From assembly GCA_963800725.1 (NCBI GenBank), contig CAWDCE010000003.1, positions 1 through 64,000 on the forward strand: a DNA stretch of 64,000 nt. Reading direction: 5' to 3'. A program made the position numbers and the translations under genes. This document shows, piece after piece, positions 56,005-64,000 of this stretch (positions within the stretch are counted from its first letter, which is position 1; each line of letters begins with the position of its first letter). The notes below the pieces were generated by a model that was not told the origin of the DNA, searched no databases, and was given only the letters and a program-made list of their open reading frames with translations. The DNA comes from Bog-473 sp963800725. GTDB lineage: Bacteria > Actinomycetota > Acidimicrobiia > Acidimicrobiales > RAAP-2.

Positions 56005-57117
56005 TTAGTCGTCGTAGACCAAGACACCGCGGATGTTCTTACCGTCGCGCATGTCTTGGTAGCCCTGATTGATATCACCGAGCTTGTAGGTCGAGGTCAC
56101 CATTGCATCGAGATCGAGTTGCCCGTCTCGGTAGAGCTTCAAGAGTTTGGGGATGTCAGAACGCATGTTGGCCGAACCAAAAATACTCCCGACGATCTGC
56201 TTCTCCATGAGCGTGAGGTCAAACATGCTCATGTTGACCGTGTGCTCAGCCGCGGCGTGAATGTTGGTGACGACCACCCGACCCCGCTTGGCCGTGAGAT
56301 TCAAGACGGCGCCCATCATGGCCCCCGAGCCCAGGCCAATGGCACAGATGATCTTGTCGCACATCCGACCCCAGGTTTCTTCTTGGATGAGCCCGAACGC
56401 TTCTTCGACCGACGCCGCAGTGTGCGTGGCCCCGAACGTCGGGGCGAGGGTGCGCTTGAGCGGTACGGGATCGATGGCGAAGATCCGTTCCGCCCCGGCG
56501 AGACGGGCCCCTTGGATGGCACTGGCCCCAATGCCCCCGACCCCGATTACCGCGACGTTCTCGCCCGGGCGCACGTCGGCGGCATAGACCGATGAACCCC
56601 AGCCGGTAGTGACGCCGCAGCCCACCAGACATGCCTTCTCAAGTGGGATGTCGTCGAGGATCTTGACGCACGAGGCCTGGTTCACGACCGTGTATTTGGC
56701 GAAGGTGCCCAAACAGACCATGATCGAGATGTCCTCGCCGCGGGCGTGATGGCGCGCCGTGCCGTCCATTTGGCGGCCCATCATCAACACCGCACCGACG
56801 TCGCAGAGGTTGGAGTGGCCGGTCGCGCACGACGGGCACTGGCCACAGGCCGGAACGAAGCCGAAGACGACGTGGTCGCCCGGCGCCAATCCCGCCACAC
56901 CGGGGCCGACGGCTTCGATGACGCCCGCGCCCTCGTGGCCACCAATGACCGGGAGCCCGCCCGGCAGGTCGCCGGTGACCAGGTGCTCGTCGGAGTGGCA
57001 CATCCCCGACGCCGCAAGCTTGACGAGCACCTCGCCGTCTTTGGGGTCATCGAGTTCGATGGGCTCGACACTCCAGTCGGTGTGGGCTTCCCACAAGATC
57101 GCAGCTTCAGTCTCCAT
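56005..57117 (-). CDS. NDMA-dependent (mycofactocin-type) alcohol dehydrogenase
   Basis: A 370-residue zinc alcohol dehydrogenase. The catalytic zinc region is ASGMCHSDEHLVTGDLPGGL PVIGGHEGAG, the structural zinc loop CGQCPSCATGHSNLC, and the nucleotide-binding turn VAVIGVGGIGASAIQGARLA. Features such as GTFAKYTVVNQASCVKI and GSIFGSANMRSDIP place it in the NDMA-dependent methanol/alcohol dehydrogenase group (Rxyl_3153-type) that uses tightly bound NAD recycled by mycofactocin. No mycofactocin genes occur here. The ATG at 57117 is preferred; the frame extends to 57237. Confidence 0.9.
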   Translation of the reverse strand: METEAAILWEAHTDWSVEPIELDDPKDGEVLVKLAASGMCHSDEHLVTGDLPGGLPVIGGHEGAGVIEAVGPGVAGLAPGDHVVFGFVPACGQCPSCATGHSNLCDVGAVLMMGRQMDGTARHHARGEDISIMVCLGTFAKYTVVNQASCVKILDDIPLEKACLVGCGVTTGWGSSVYAADVRPGENVAVIGVGGIGASAIQGARLAGAERIFAIDPVPLKRTLAPTFGATHTAASVEEAFGLIQEETWGRMCDKIICAIGLGSGAMMGAVLNLTAKRGRVVVTNIHAAAEHTVNMSMFDLTLMEKQIVGSIFGSANMRSDIPKLLKLYRDGQLDLDAMVTSTYKLGDINQGYQDMRDGKNIRGVLVYDD

Positions 57118-57248
57118 GTCGGCTCCCCGAGCGATATCGGCCGGGCGTCTGGGTCCAGTGTCGGGGTCCAAGAGCGTCCAGCAGTTGCCGTAGTCGGCAA
57201 AACTACCGCCTCGGGCGAGAGGGGGTGGCGAACCCACCCGACTTGCCC

Positions 57249-58493
57249 TTAGGGAAAGATGGCGAACGAGGTGACCTCATAGGCCGTCAAGAGCACCAAC
57301 AATATGACCGAGATCGAGAGCACAGCCAGGTAGCTCCACCCGTGTAGCCAGGTGGCCACGGCGGCGATGAGCGGGAAGGCCAAGAAGAGGAATCGGGGGC
57401 GCAGCCCGACCGGCGCCGCGACGAATGCGAGCACGGCTGCGGCAAGCCCGTAGAGCAGCATTGGCTTGGGCATGTCGGAGCGCAGGGCGATGACCGCGGC
57501 GACGACGCACAAGACCACGCCGGCGAAGAGCAGGTCACCGGTCTGGGTCACGGCGACCGGGTCACGGACGAAGGTGACAATGATATGCACCGGATAGGCG
57601 AGCGACGGGTAGCTCTGCCATCCATCGCGCTCGGTGATCCGCCACGCCAACGCGTTGGAGGTGTGGACCCACAACCATGTTTGATACGCAACGAAGCCGA
57701 AGGGGGTCAGGATCGGGGCCCAAAGCACCCGCCAATTGCGGTGCTTGGCGACCTCTTGGTAGGCGCACCACAGGCAACTCACCTCGAAGGCCAGTGCGAT
57801 GGGTGACGTCGCCGTGGCCAACAGACCGAGTACGCCGGCCAAGAGCCATTGACGCCGCAACAGCGCCAAGATCCCAAAGGCAATGAAGCCCACGATCAGC
57901 CCCTCTGAGTACACGAGGCTGAGCACGAAGGACCCCGGGAAAAGCGCAACCAGCAACGTGGCGCGGTCAGCCTTCGTGCTCCCGGCGTAGTGGCGCACGA
58001 GGGCCCAGACACCGATCATGGCCACCGCCCCGGACAGTGTCGTGATGACGATCCCCGAGACGAGGAGCGACAGACCGCTCAGATCCGATAGCCACCGGAT
58101 GGTGAGGGGGAAGAGCGGGAAGAACGCAGTGGTGTTGCCCAGCACGTGGCCGTTGGCGCGCGGAAGGTGACTGGGCCAGCCGAACTGGGCCGCCCGGAGA
58201 AACCACTTGGTATCCCAGCGATTGATCTCATTGGAGATAGTGGTGTTCGAGAGCGATGCCGAGACGGCGATGGTCACCAATGTGATGATCCGAGAGATGG
58301 CGAAAATGGCCAGGGGTCGCAGGGCCCAGGGCCAGTGATCGATCCGGATCTTGGCCGAGGCGGCGCGGAGTGGGTCGGAATCACCGGCCCCCTCGCCGGC
58401 ACCGGTCATCGCAGACGCCTCGGCCTGCGCCGACGCGTCTGCTTGGGGATCAGACAACACGGCCCGCCACCACTTGTTGCCAGTGTCGGTCAC
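57249..58493 (-). CDS. PIG-V-like membrane mannosyltransferase
   Basis: A 414-residue polytopic membrane glycosyltransferase. The luminal loop NEINRWDTKWFLRAAQFGWP contains the WD-x-x-WF motif typical of GPI-mannosyltransferase II (PIG-V)-like bacterial proteins, and LATATSPIALAFEVSCLWCA and YPVHIIVTFVRDP follow. About ten helices are predicted. It would use a polyprenol-phosphate sugar donor in the membrane. Its first 44 bp overlap the end of the MptB-like gene, so both are one transcript. Intact. Confidence 0.85.
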   Translation of the reverse strand: MTDTGNKWWRAVLSDPQADASAQAEASAMTGAGEGAGDSDPLRAASAKIRIDHWPWALRPLAIFAISRIITLVTIAVSASLSNTTISNEINRWDTKWFLRAAQFGWPSHLPRANGHVLGNTTAFFPLFPLTIRWLSDLSGLSLLVSGIVITTLSGAVAMIGVWALVRHYAGSTKADRATLLVALFPGSFVLSLVYSEGLIVGFIAFGILALLRRQWLLAGVLGLLATATSPIALAFEVSCLWCAYQEVAKHRNWRVLWAPILTPFGFVAYQTWLWVHTSNALAWRITERDGWQSYPSLAYPVHIIVTFVRDPVAVTQTGDLLFAGVVLCVVAAVIALRSDMPKPMLLYGLAAAVLAFVAAPVGLRPRFLFLAFPLIAAVATWLHGWSYLAVLSISVILLVLLTAYEVTSFAIFP

Positions 58494-59964
58494 GGATCAG
58501 CCACACGATGGCGACGACAATCGCCGCGGTCATGACGAAATATGCCCCACCGGTGAGGAGCGGGTTGCCGCTGGGTCCTGCCACCAACATGGCAAATGCG
58601 GCGATGACCGCGAGCACCTTGGAGCGCTGCAGGGTGGTCGCTGCAAGCAAGGCGAGACCCCAGGTCAAATACCACGGCCACACCGTCGGACTGCCGACGA
58701 CCACCAACACGAGGGCTAAGCCGAGCGAGCGGACCACCTCGTAGGTGTGGACCTTGAAGAGGAGCCAGGCGCACCCGAGCAGTGACGCGATGCCAAAGGC
58801 GGTCTGGGTAATCGAAACGATGGTCGATTTGTCCAGGTGCAGGCCGACCGCATGTGCGACGAACGCGATGAAGACGGCGACCGACACGGCGGGTGTGGCC
58901 AAGACGTGGAGTTCGGCTGGGATCTTGAGCGCCGTCGGGCTCAACCAGCTCCATCCGTAGCCACAAGCCACGGTGACACCGACAAAGACGGCGACAGGAA
59001 CCACGACACCTTGGAGCAGCAGTTTCCACCGTCGGAACTCGGCGTCGCTCCGATAGGCGTCGAGCACCAAAAAGGCCACTGCGGCCGCGGCCGGAAGTTT
59101 GACGGTCGCCGCCAGTGCGCACACGGCCAGGCCGAGGGCCAGGCGACCTTCGACCGCCAACGTGACCCCGCACACGAGCAAGCCCACCATGAGCGCGTCG
59201 TTGTGACCCGAAGAGATGAAGCTCAACAACGCGAGCGGACTCAGCGCACCGAGCCAGAGCGCCACACCCGGATCAGTGCCGAGGTGGCGGGCCAAACGTG
59301 GCAGCGACACCATGATTAGCGCCACGCCGACGAGTTCGAGGGCCCGGAACGCCAAGAGCTGCGCCGTCAACGATGAGCCGGCCACGCCGGCCACGAACTT
59401 CGAAGATTGGACGAACAGCGGCCCGTAGGGTGACGAGGTCGACCGCCACACGCTGGCAACCGAGGACAGCAACGGGCCGTGTCCGAGGACCGAAGGGCCG
59501 ACCGAATACGGGTTGAGGCCGCGATGGGCGATGAGTCCCTGCGAGATATAGCTGTAGAGGTCACGACTGAAGAGCGGGGGTCCGACGAAAAAGGGAAGGC
59601 CCCAAGCGATCAGGACACCCCACGCTGCCTTCACGCTCATTCGGCCGAGCATCGCCTCGCGACCAAGGCCCAGCCACCCGACCACCAAGACTGCGAATGC
59701 GGCGTAGAAGCCAAAGGAGACCACCACAGAGTGACCCGATGGAATCGAGAGCCACCACAACATGTGCCCGGGATCGGGCACGGCTGAGATCCGTGAACCG
59801 AGGACCACCATGGCGACCGACCCGAGCGTGCCGAGCGCTGCCAACGCCAATACGGCGTGGCCGGTGTCTTCGGTGGTATGACGGTCGTCCAGCGACCGGT
59901 GCATGGCAGTCGGCGATGCCACTGAGCTCCTCTTCGTCGGCTCAACCGGTATGGACACCGCCAA
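58450..59964 (-). CDS. Polyprenol-phosphomannose-dependent alpha-1,6-mannosyltransferase, MptB-like
   Basis: A 504-residue GT-C membrane enzyme. IAWGLPFFVGPPLFSRDLYS YISQGLIAHRGLNPYSVGPS carries the acidic RD motif of the GT87/MptB group, and YGPLFVQSSKFVAGV and ALLSFISSGHNDALMVGLLV follow the family. Thirteen or so helices are predicted. In mycobacteria and corynebacteria MptB adds the first alpha-1,6-mannose residues to the lipomannan core. Here it is paired with a PIG-V-like enzyme and would build a mannolipid or mannosylated wall glycan. Intact; ATG at 59964. Confidence 0.88.
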   Translation of the reverse strand: MAVSIPVEPTKRSSVASPTAMHRSLDDRHTTEDTGHAVLALAALGTLGSVAMVVLGSRISAVPDPGHMLWWLSIPSGHSVVVSFGFYAAFAVLVVGWLGLGREAMLGRMSVKAAWGVLIAWGLPFFVGPPLFSRDLYSYISQGLIAHRGLNPYSVGPSVLGHGPLLSSVASVWRSTSSPYGPLFVQSSKFVAGVAGSSLTAQLLAFRALELVGVALIMVSLPRLARHLGTDPGVALWLGALSPLALLSFISSGHNDALMVGLLVCGVTLAVEGRLALGLAVCALAATVKLPAAAAVAFLVLDAYRSDAEFRRWKLLLQGVVVPVAVFVGVTVACGYGWSWLSPTALKIPAELHVLATPAVSVAVFIAFVAHAVGLHLDKSTIVSITQTAFGIASLLGCAWLLFKVHTYEVVRSLGLALVLVVVGSPTVWPWYLTWGLALLAATTLQRSKVLAVIAAFAMLVAGPSGNPLLTGGAYFVMTAAIVVAIVWLIRDRHWQQVVAGRVV

Positions 59965-60115
59965 ACGCTAGTGGGGGAGCGCAGGGTCGTGGGGTCACGG
60001 CGGGCTTAATCGATCGGCAGACGACACGTCATCGAGAGGTGATGGGTCACCTCCACCCGGCTTGATGGTTCGCAGCGGCCACTTCGGGTGAGCCGGCGGC
60101 GCCGGCCGATACCCT

Positions 60116-61876
60116 GTGCATGCCGTGGCCGTGCTCTGCGATCTCGAAGACCTCGCCGTGCGCCGAGTGGATCGGGTCCTTTTCGAGGGACTTTCCTTGA
60201 CGGTGCGAGACGGTGACCGCATCGGTGTCGTTGGGAACAACGGCGCCGGAAAGTCGACGCTCCTCAAGATCATTGCCGGCACCGAGTCGCCCGACACCGG
60301 CCAGGTCCGCCGGAAGCGAGGATCACGTCTGGGCTACCTCGAGCAGGTGCCGACGCTGCCTCGGGGCACGGTGCGCGCCGTGATGGGCGACGGCTGGGAG
60401 GCACAAGCGGCGCTCGATCGACTCGGTGTTGCGGCAAGCCTTGACGTCGATGTCGCCACGCTCTCAGGCGGACAGGCCAAGCGGGTCTCACTGGCCCGAG
60501 TCCTGGTGCACCCGGTCGAACTCTTGGTGCTCGATGAGCCGACCAATCACCTCGACCTGGCTGCGGTGGCCTGGCTGGAGCAGCGACTGCTGTCATTTCG
60601 CGGCGGGCTCGTCCTCGTCACGCACGATCGTCATCTGCTCGAGCGGGTCAGCACCAAGATGCTCGAAATCGACGGGGACGGACGTACCTGCACGAGGGGA
60701 GCTACTCCGCCTATCTCGAGGCCCGAACCGCCCGAGAGGACAAAGCGGTGGCTGACGAGGCGATCCCGGCGCATTTTGGCCCGTCGCGAGCTGGCGTGGT
60801 TGCGTCGCGGCGCCAAGGCCCGATCGCGCAAGCCCGGGGCCCGCGTTGATGCCGCCATGAAACTGCTCGCGGGTGGTCCCGACGAAGCGCCACCAGGCAC
60901 GGAACTCTCGACGGGGGGCACCCCGCGTCTCGGTGACAAAGTGATCGAGTGTTTCGGGGTCGGCTTCACCTACACGCCGCCGACCCCGGTCTTGCGCGAC
61001 GTCGTGCTCGTGGTCAGTCGGGCAGAACGCCTCGGGATCGTCGGAGCCAATGGATCGGGCAAGTCCACCCTGCTCGACCTTTTGGCCGGTCGGCTGCACC
61101 CCACCTCTGGTGCCATCGAGGTGGGCTCAACGGTTGTTGTCGGGTACTACGACCAGCAGGGGGTCAAGCTCGACCTCGATGCCCGGGTGCAAGAATTCGT
61201 CCGCTGGTCCCCACCGCACTCCAGGCACGCTGGCGGACATAGAGCTCATGAAGCGATTCGGGTTCGTCGGTGAACTTCCCTATACCAAGGTCGGCACGCT
61301 GTCGGGGGGCGAGCGCCGCCGCCTCCAGCTGCTCATCGTGTTGGCCGCCCGACCAAACGTGTTGCTCTTGGACGAACCCACCAATGATCTGGACCTCGAG
61401 ACGCTACGGATACTCGAGAATTTTCCTCGAGGACTGGCCCGGGGCGCTCGTCGTCGTCAGCCATGACCGGACGTTTCTCGAACGGGCGACGGAGCGGGTG
61501 GTCGCGGTCGAAGCCGACGGATCGGTGGCCGAGGTCCCCGGCGGGGTATCGGGCTGGGTGGACCGGTTCAACCAACCCGGGCCACGACGCGCCGGTGCAG
61601 CGGGGTCGAAGGGTCCGTCGCCAAGTGCCCGTACCTCTCCGTCGGAGAGCAGGTCGGCCGCGAGGCCGTCGGGTCGGTTACTGCGCGGAAGCGGAAAAGC
61701 AGGTGACCCGCTTGGAGCGCCAACGCGAAAAGCTGACTGAGTCATTGACAGCAACCAGCGATTACCAAGAGCTCGCTCGCCTCGGTGCGCAGCTCGCCTT
61801 GGTGCGGTCCGAACTAAATGAAGCCGAGGAGACCTGGCTCGCCCTGGCCGAAGAGGCCGAGCGAGACCGCACCTGA
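60116..61876 (+). pseudogene. ABC-F family ATPase, multiple frameshifts
   Basis: A soluble tandem ATPase of the kind that acts on ribosomes. First half: RIGVVGNNGAGKSTLLKIIA, LSGGQAKRVSLARVL, LLVLDEPTNHLDLAAVAWLE. The linker is split by frame changes near 60690 and 60770 (the expected YSAYLEARTAREDKAVADEA lies in other frames). Second half: RLGIVGANGSGKSTLLDLLA, then, after a change near 61210, GTLSGGERRRLQLLIVLAAR and LLLDEPTNDLDLETLRILE. Another break near 61425 leads to ALVVVSHDRTFLERATERVV, and the C-terminal coiled coil QVTRLERQREKLTESLTATS ends at 61876. Rebuilt length is about 585 residues. It resembles Uup/EttA-type proteins. Confidence 0.75.
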
Positions 61877-61935
61877 GGTCTCGTCTCCGCGTCTGGCGTC
61901 GCCAGCACGCCGCGTGACGCTGTCCACTTGTTCCG

Positions 61936-63444
61936 TCAGATCGCGGCGGGTTGTGGCGAAGGGCGCTTGCGCACCGACGACAACGGGTCCGAGATTTCCT
62001 CAAGCGACTTGCGTTCCGCGGCGATGCCCAAGGCGATCTCGACCAGGCCACCGAGAATCATGACCACGGCACCGATGAGATAGCCGATGAAGAGGCGGAA
62101 GTGGTCGGACCCGGTGCCGATCAGCAACCCGTAGAGCCACGGACCGAGCGCACCGAAAGATTGCGCGATGGCAAAGAAGACGGCAATCGCCTTCGCTCGA
62201 ACCTCCACCGGGAAGATCTCACTGACCGTGAGATACGCCGCGCTGGCGCCGGCGGAGGCGAAGAAGAAGATGACGCACCAACAAGCCGTCTGGCTGACGG
62301 CGTTGAGGTCACCGGCCTTGAAGAGGAAGGCACTGACGGCGAGGAGGGTGCCCGACAAGATGTAGGTCGACGCAATCATCTGGCGCCGGCCAATGGAGTC
62401 GAACAGTCGACCGAGCGTGAACGGCCCAATGAGGTTCCCGAGTGCGAAGAAGATGAAGTAGTACGCCGTGTCGGTGGCGGGCACACCGTAGATCTTGGTG
62501 AGAACCAACGAATAGGTGAAGAAGATGGCGTTGTAGAGAAATGACTGGGTGATCATCAAGGTGGCGCCAAGTACCGATCGCCTGGGGTAGGTCACAAAGA
62601 GCGTGCGGGCGAGGGCAATGAAGCCGATCTTTGAGGCCGGGGTCACTTCGATCGCCTTGGACTCGTCGACCTCTCCGAGCGTGCCACCAGATGCTTCGGC
62701 GGCCTCTTCAATTCGAGCAACCTCGCGTTCGGCGTCGTCGACCCGACCATGCATTAGGAGCCAACGGGGGCTTTCGGGAAGATGTTTGCGCACGAAAAGA
62801 ACGACAAACCCGAGCACGGGACCAAAGAGGAAGGCCACCCGCCACGAGTAGGAGATGGAGAGATGATTCACCACGAGCAGCACCAAGAAGGTCCCCAAGA
62901 GCGCACCACCCCAGTAGGTTCCGTTAACGGCGATGTCGATCCGGCCGCGGTATTTGGCGGGAATCAGTTCGTCGATGGCCGAGTTGATGGCTGCGTACTC
63001 TCCGCCGATGCCCATTCCGGCGATGAACCGGGACATCCAGAGCCAATAGACCCACCCCTCTGAGTGACCGAAGGTGAGCGCGGTCAAGAATCCGCCGAAC
63101 AAATAGACGCCGAGCGTGATCATAAAGAGGTTCCGACGTCCCCACTTGTCGGAGAGACGACCGAAGAACAGGGCTCCGACGACTTCGCCCAGCAGATAGA
63201 CGGTGCCCACGGCGAAGGCCACTTCCGATGACGAAAGATTTAAGGATTGGGGTTTGCTGATCAGGCCGGTGACGTTGCTTGCAATGGTGATTTCGAGACC
63301 ATCGAGAATCCAGGCGACACCGAGGGCAACCACGAGTCGCGTGTGGAAGCGCGACCAACCCAATCGGTCCAACCGCGCCGGTATGAGACTGCGGATCGCA
63401 CCGTCGTCTTGGTGAGCAAGGGTGTCTGCGTGCAACGTGGCCAT
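61936..63444 (-). CDS. MFS transporter (sugar-porter/metabolite:H+ symporter type)
   Basis: A 502-residue permease with 12 helices. The conserved loop-2 motif is in GALFFGRLSDKWGRRNLFMI, WMSRFIAGMGIGGEYAAINS is helix 4, LPESPRWLLMHGRVDDAERE VARIEEA is the central loop motif, and FTLGRLFDSIGRRQMIASTY the symmetry-related loop 8. VSEIFPVEVRAKAIAVFFAI is the PESPR-group late motif. The cargo is probably an organic acid or sugar; related to the metabolite:H+ symporter group. Intact; ATG start. Confidence 0.92.
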   Translation of the reverse strand: MATLHADTLAHQDDGAIRSLIPARLDRLGWSRFHTRLVVALGVAWILDGLEITIASNVTGLISKPQSLNLSSSEVAFAVGTVYLLGEVVGALFFGRLSDKWGRRNLFMITLGVYLFGGFLTALTFGHSEGWVYWLWMSRFIAGMGIGGEYAAINSAIDELIPAKYRGRIDIAVNGTYWGGALLGTFLVLLVVNHLSISYSWRVAFLFGPVLGFVVLFVRKHLPESPRWLLMHGRVDDAEREVARIEEAAEASGGTLGEVDESKAIEVTPASKIGFIALARTLFVTYPRRSVLGATLMITQSFLYNAIFFTYSLVLTKIYGVPATDTAYYFIFFALGNLIGPFTLGRLFDSIGRRQMIASTYILSGTLLAVSAFLFKAGDLNAVSQTACWCVIFFFASAGASAAYLTVSEIFPVEVRAKAIAVFFAIAQSFGALGPWLYGLLIGTGSDHFRLFIGYLIGAVVMILGGLVEIALGIAAERKSLEEISDPLSSVRKRPSPQPAAI

Positions 63445-63594
63445 GGTGTGCCCCCTCTGTCGTTTGGCCTACGTATTCCCCGTTGCGGTCGCTCTTAACC
63501 CTCGTCATTGAAATGACGCCGCAGCGCGTTGGCTTGTTGTGTCATGCTCACAGCGAATGCCGACGATTCCGCTTCGAGCACTGGACCGCGCACC

Positions 63595-64000
63595 ATGACG
63601 CCATCATCATCGGAGCCGACGTTTGTGCGGGTGGGCGACGGAGTCGCCGTGGCAGTGCACGAACTGGCGGGCCCAAATGACGGACGAACCCCGGTGTTGC
63701 TGTTCTCCCACGCCACCGGATTTCATGGCCGTTCTTTTGGCCCGATGGCTTCGGAGCTGTCGGGGACCTACCGTTGCCTCGCCATCGATCATCGCGGGCA
63801 CGGGTTGAGCGCGCTCACCCGAGGTGCGAGCCTCGCGTGGACCGCTATGGGCGATGACCTGGCGGCAGTCTTAGCCAGTGGGCTGATCGGCGCGGAACAG
63901 GCGGTCCACGGCGTGGGTCATTCGATGGGTGGCGCGGTACTCGCACTGGCGGCCCATCGTTGTCCGGGACGCATCCGCTCCCTGTGGCTCTACGAACCGG
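63595..64000 (+). CDS. Alpha/beta-hydrolase, 5' part only (runs off the window)
   Basis: The ATG at 63595 begins MTPSSSEPTFVRVGDGVAVA, followed by LLFSHATGFHGRSFGPMASE L (oxyanion region), CLAIDHRGHGLSALTRGA and the nucleophile elbow VHGVGHSMGGAVLALAAHRC. The Ser in GHSMGG is the nucleophile; acid and His lie beyond the end. Probably a ~280-residue esterase or epoxide-hydrolase-like enzyme. No stop is reached. Confidence 0.85.
   Translation, partial: MTPSSSEPTFVRVGDGVAVAVHELAGPNDGRTPVLLFSHATGFHGRSFGPMASELSGTYRCLAIDHRGHGLSALTRGASLAWTAMGDDLAAVLASGLIGAEQAVHGVGHSMGGAVLALAAHRCPGRIRSLWLYEP

Noticed and set aside
1..64000. tRNA, rRNA or CRISPR features
   Set aside because: No GTTCRANYC-type T-loop with matching arms, no rRNA core sequence and no spaced direct repeats were noticed by eye. 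A tRNAscan or Infernal run would be decisive.

Overview
The window is high-GC DNA from an actinobacterium. This rests on an N,N-dimethyl-4-nitrosoaniline (NDMA)-type alcohol dehydrogenase, an MptB-like polyprenol-phosphomannose mannosyltransferase beside a PIG-V-like one, a sulfolipid-addressing (GAP/Sap) membrane protein, a maleylpyruvate-isomerase-type (TIGR03086) protein, an RNase AS-like exonuclease and a class E sortase-type sorting signal (LAFTG). An Acidimicrobiia-like or other environmental lineage fits, but the sequence alone does not settle it. I saw no rRNA, tRNA, CRISPR array, phage module or replication origin.

Layout. 0-3 kb: an SGNH esterase that has lost its 5' end beside a complete IS3-family element (1382-2659). 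3-36 kb: a loose patchwork of mostly monocistronic accessory genes on both strands. They include VOC dioxygenase-fold proteins, dihydrofolate-reductase-like (RibD-C) proteins, aminoglycoside-phosphotransferase-fold kinases, GNAT acetyltransferases, methyltransferases, alpha/beta hydrolases, galE, an amidohydrolase, a MetF-like protein and small membrane proteins. Within it, 11.3-16.1 kb is a cell-surface block: a glycine-rich protein with a LAFTG anchor, a large secreted repeat propeller and a lone Flp-type pilin. 36.6-40.4 kb: a tight four-gene operon, ABC-2 transporter (ATPase and permease) followed by a NarL/LuxR-type two-component pair. 40.5-43.7 kb: a RibD-C protein coupled to a flavoprotein dehydrogenase, then a methyltransferase. 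44.0-45.7 kb: two adjacent secreted low-complexity proteins, one built of nine ~23-residue repeats. 46-51 kb: PhnB-like and DsbA-like proteins and a convergent SGNH / acyltransferase-SGNH pair. 51-64 kb: a Tat-type lipoprotein, a DUF2834 protein, a PYROXD2-like flavoprotein, DUF202 and GAP-family membrane proteins, an NDMA-type alcohol dehydrogenase, overlapping PIG-V/MptB mannosyltransferases, an ABC-F ATPase, an MFS transporter and the start of an alpha/beta hydrolase.

A striking property is the number of broken reading frames. About two dozen recognisable genes need one to four single-base frame changes, and two contain a single in-frame stop, although the translation on both sides matches the family well. 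Several of the indels can be placed in short G or C runs. Because they occur all along the window and interrupt otherwise well-conserved genes, residual assembly or sequencing error is at least as likely as real gene decay. These genes are marked as pseudogenes with the join described, so they can be repaired if reads allow.

The best candidate for something undescribed is the 44.0-45.7 kb secreted repeat pair, whose repeat length and composition recall beta-solenoid or functional-amyloid proteins. Next are the 11.3-16.1 kb surface cluster and a (CGAC)7 tract at the 5' end of a DUF1801 gene that could act as a phase switch.
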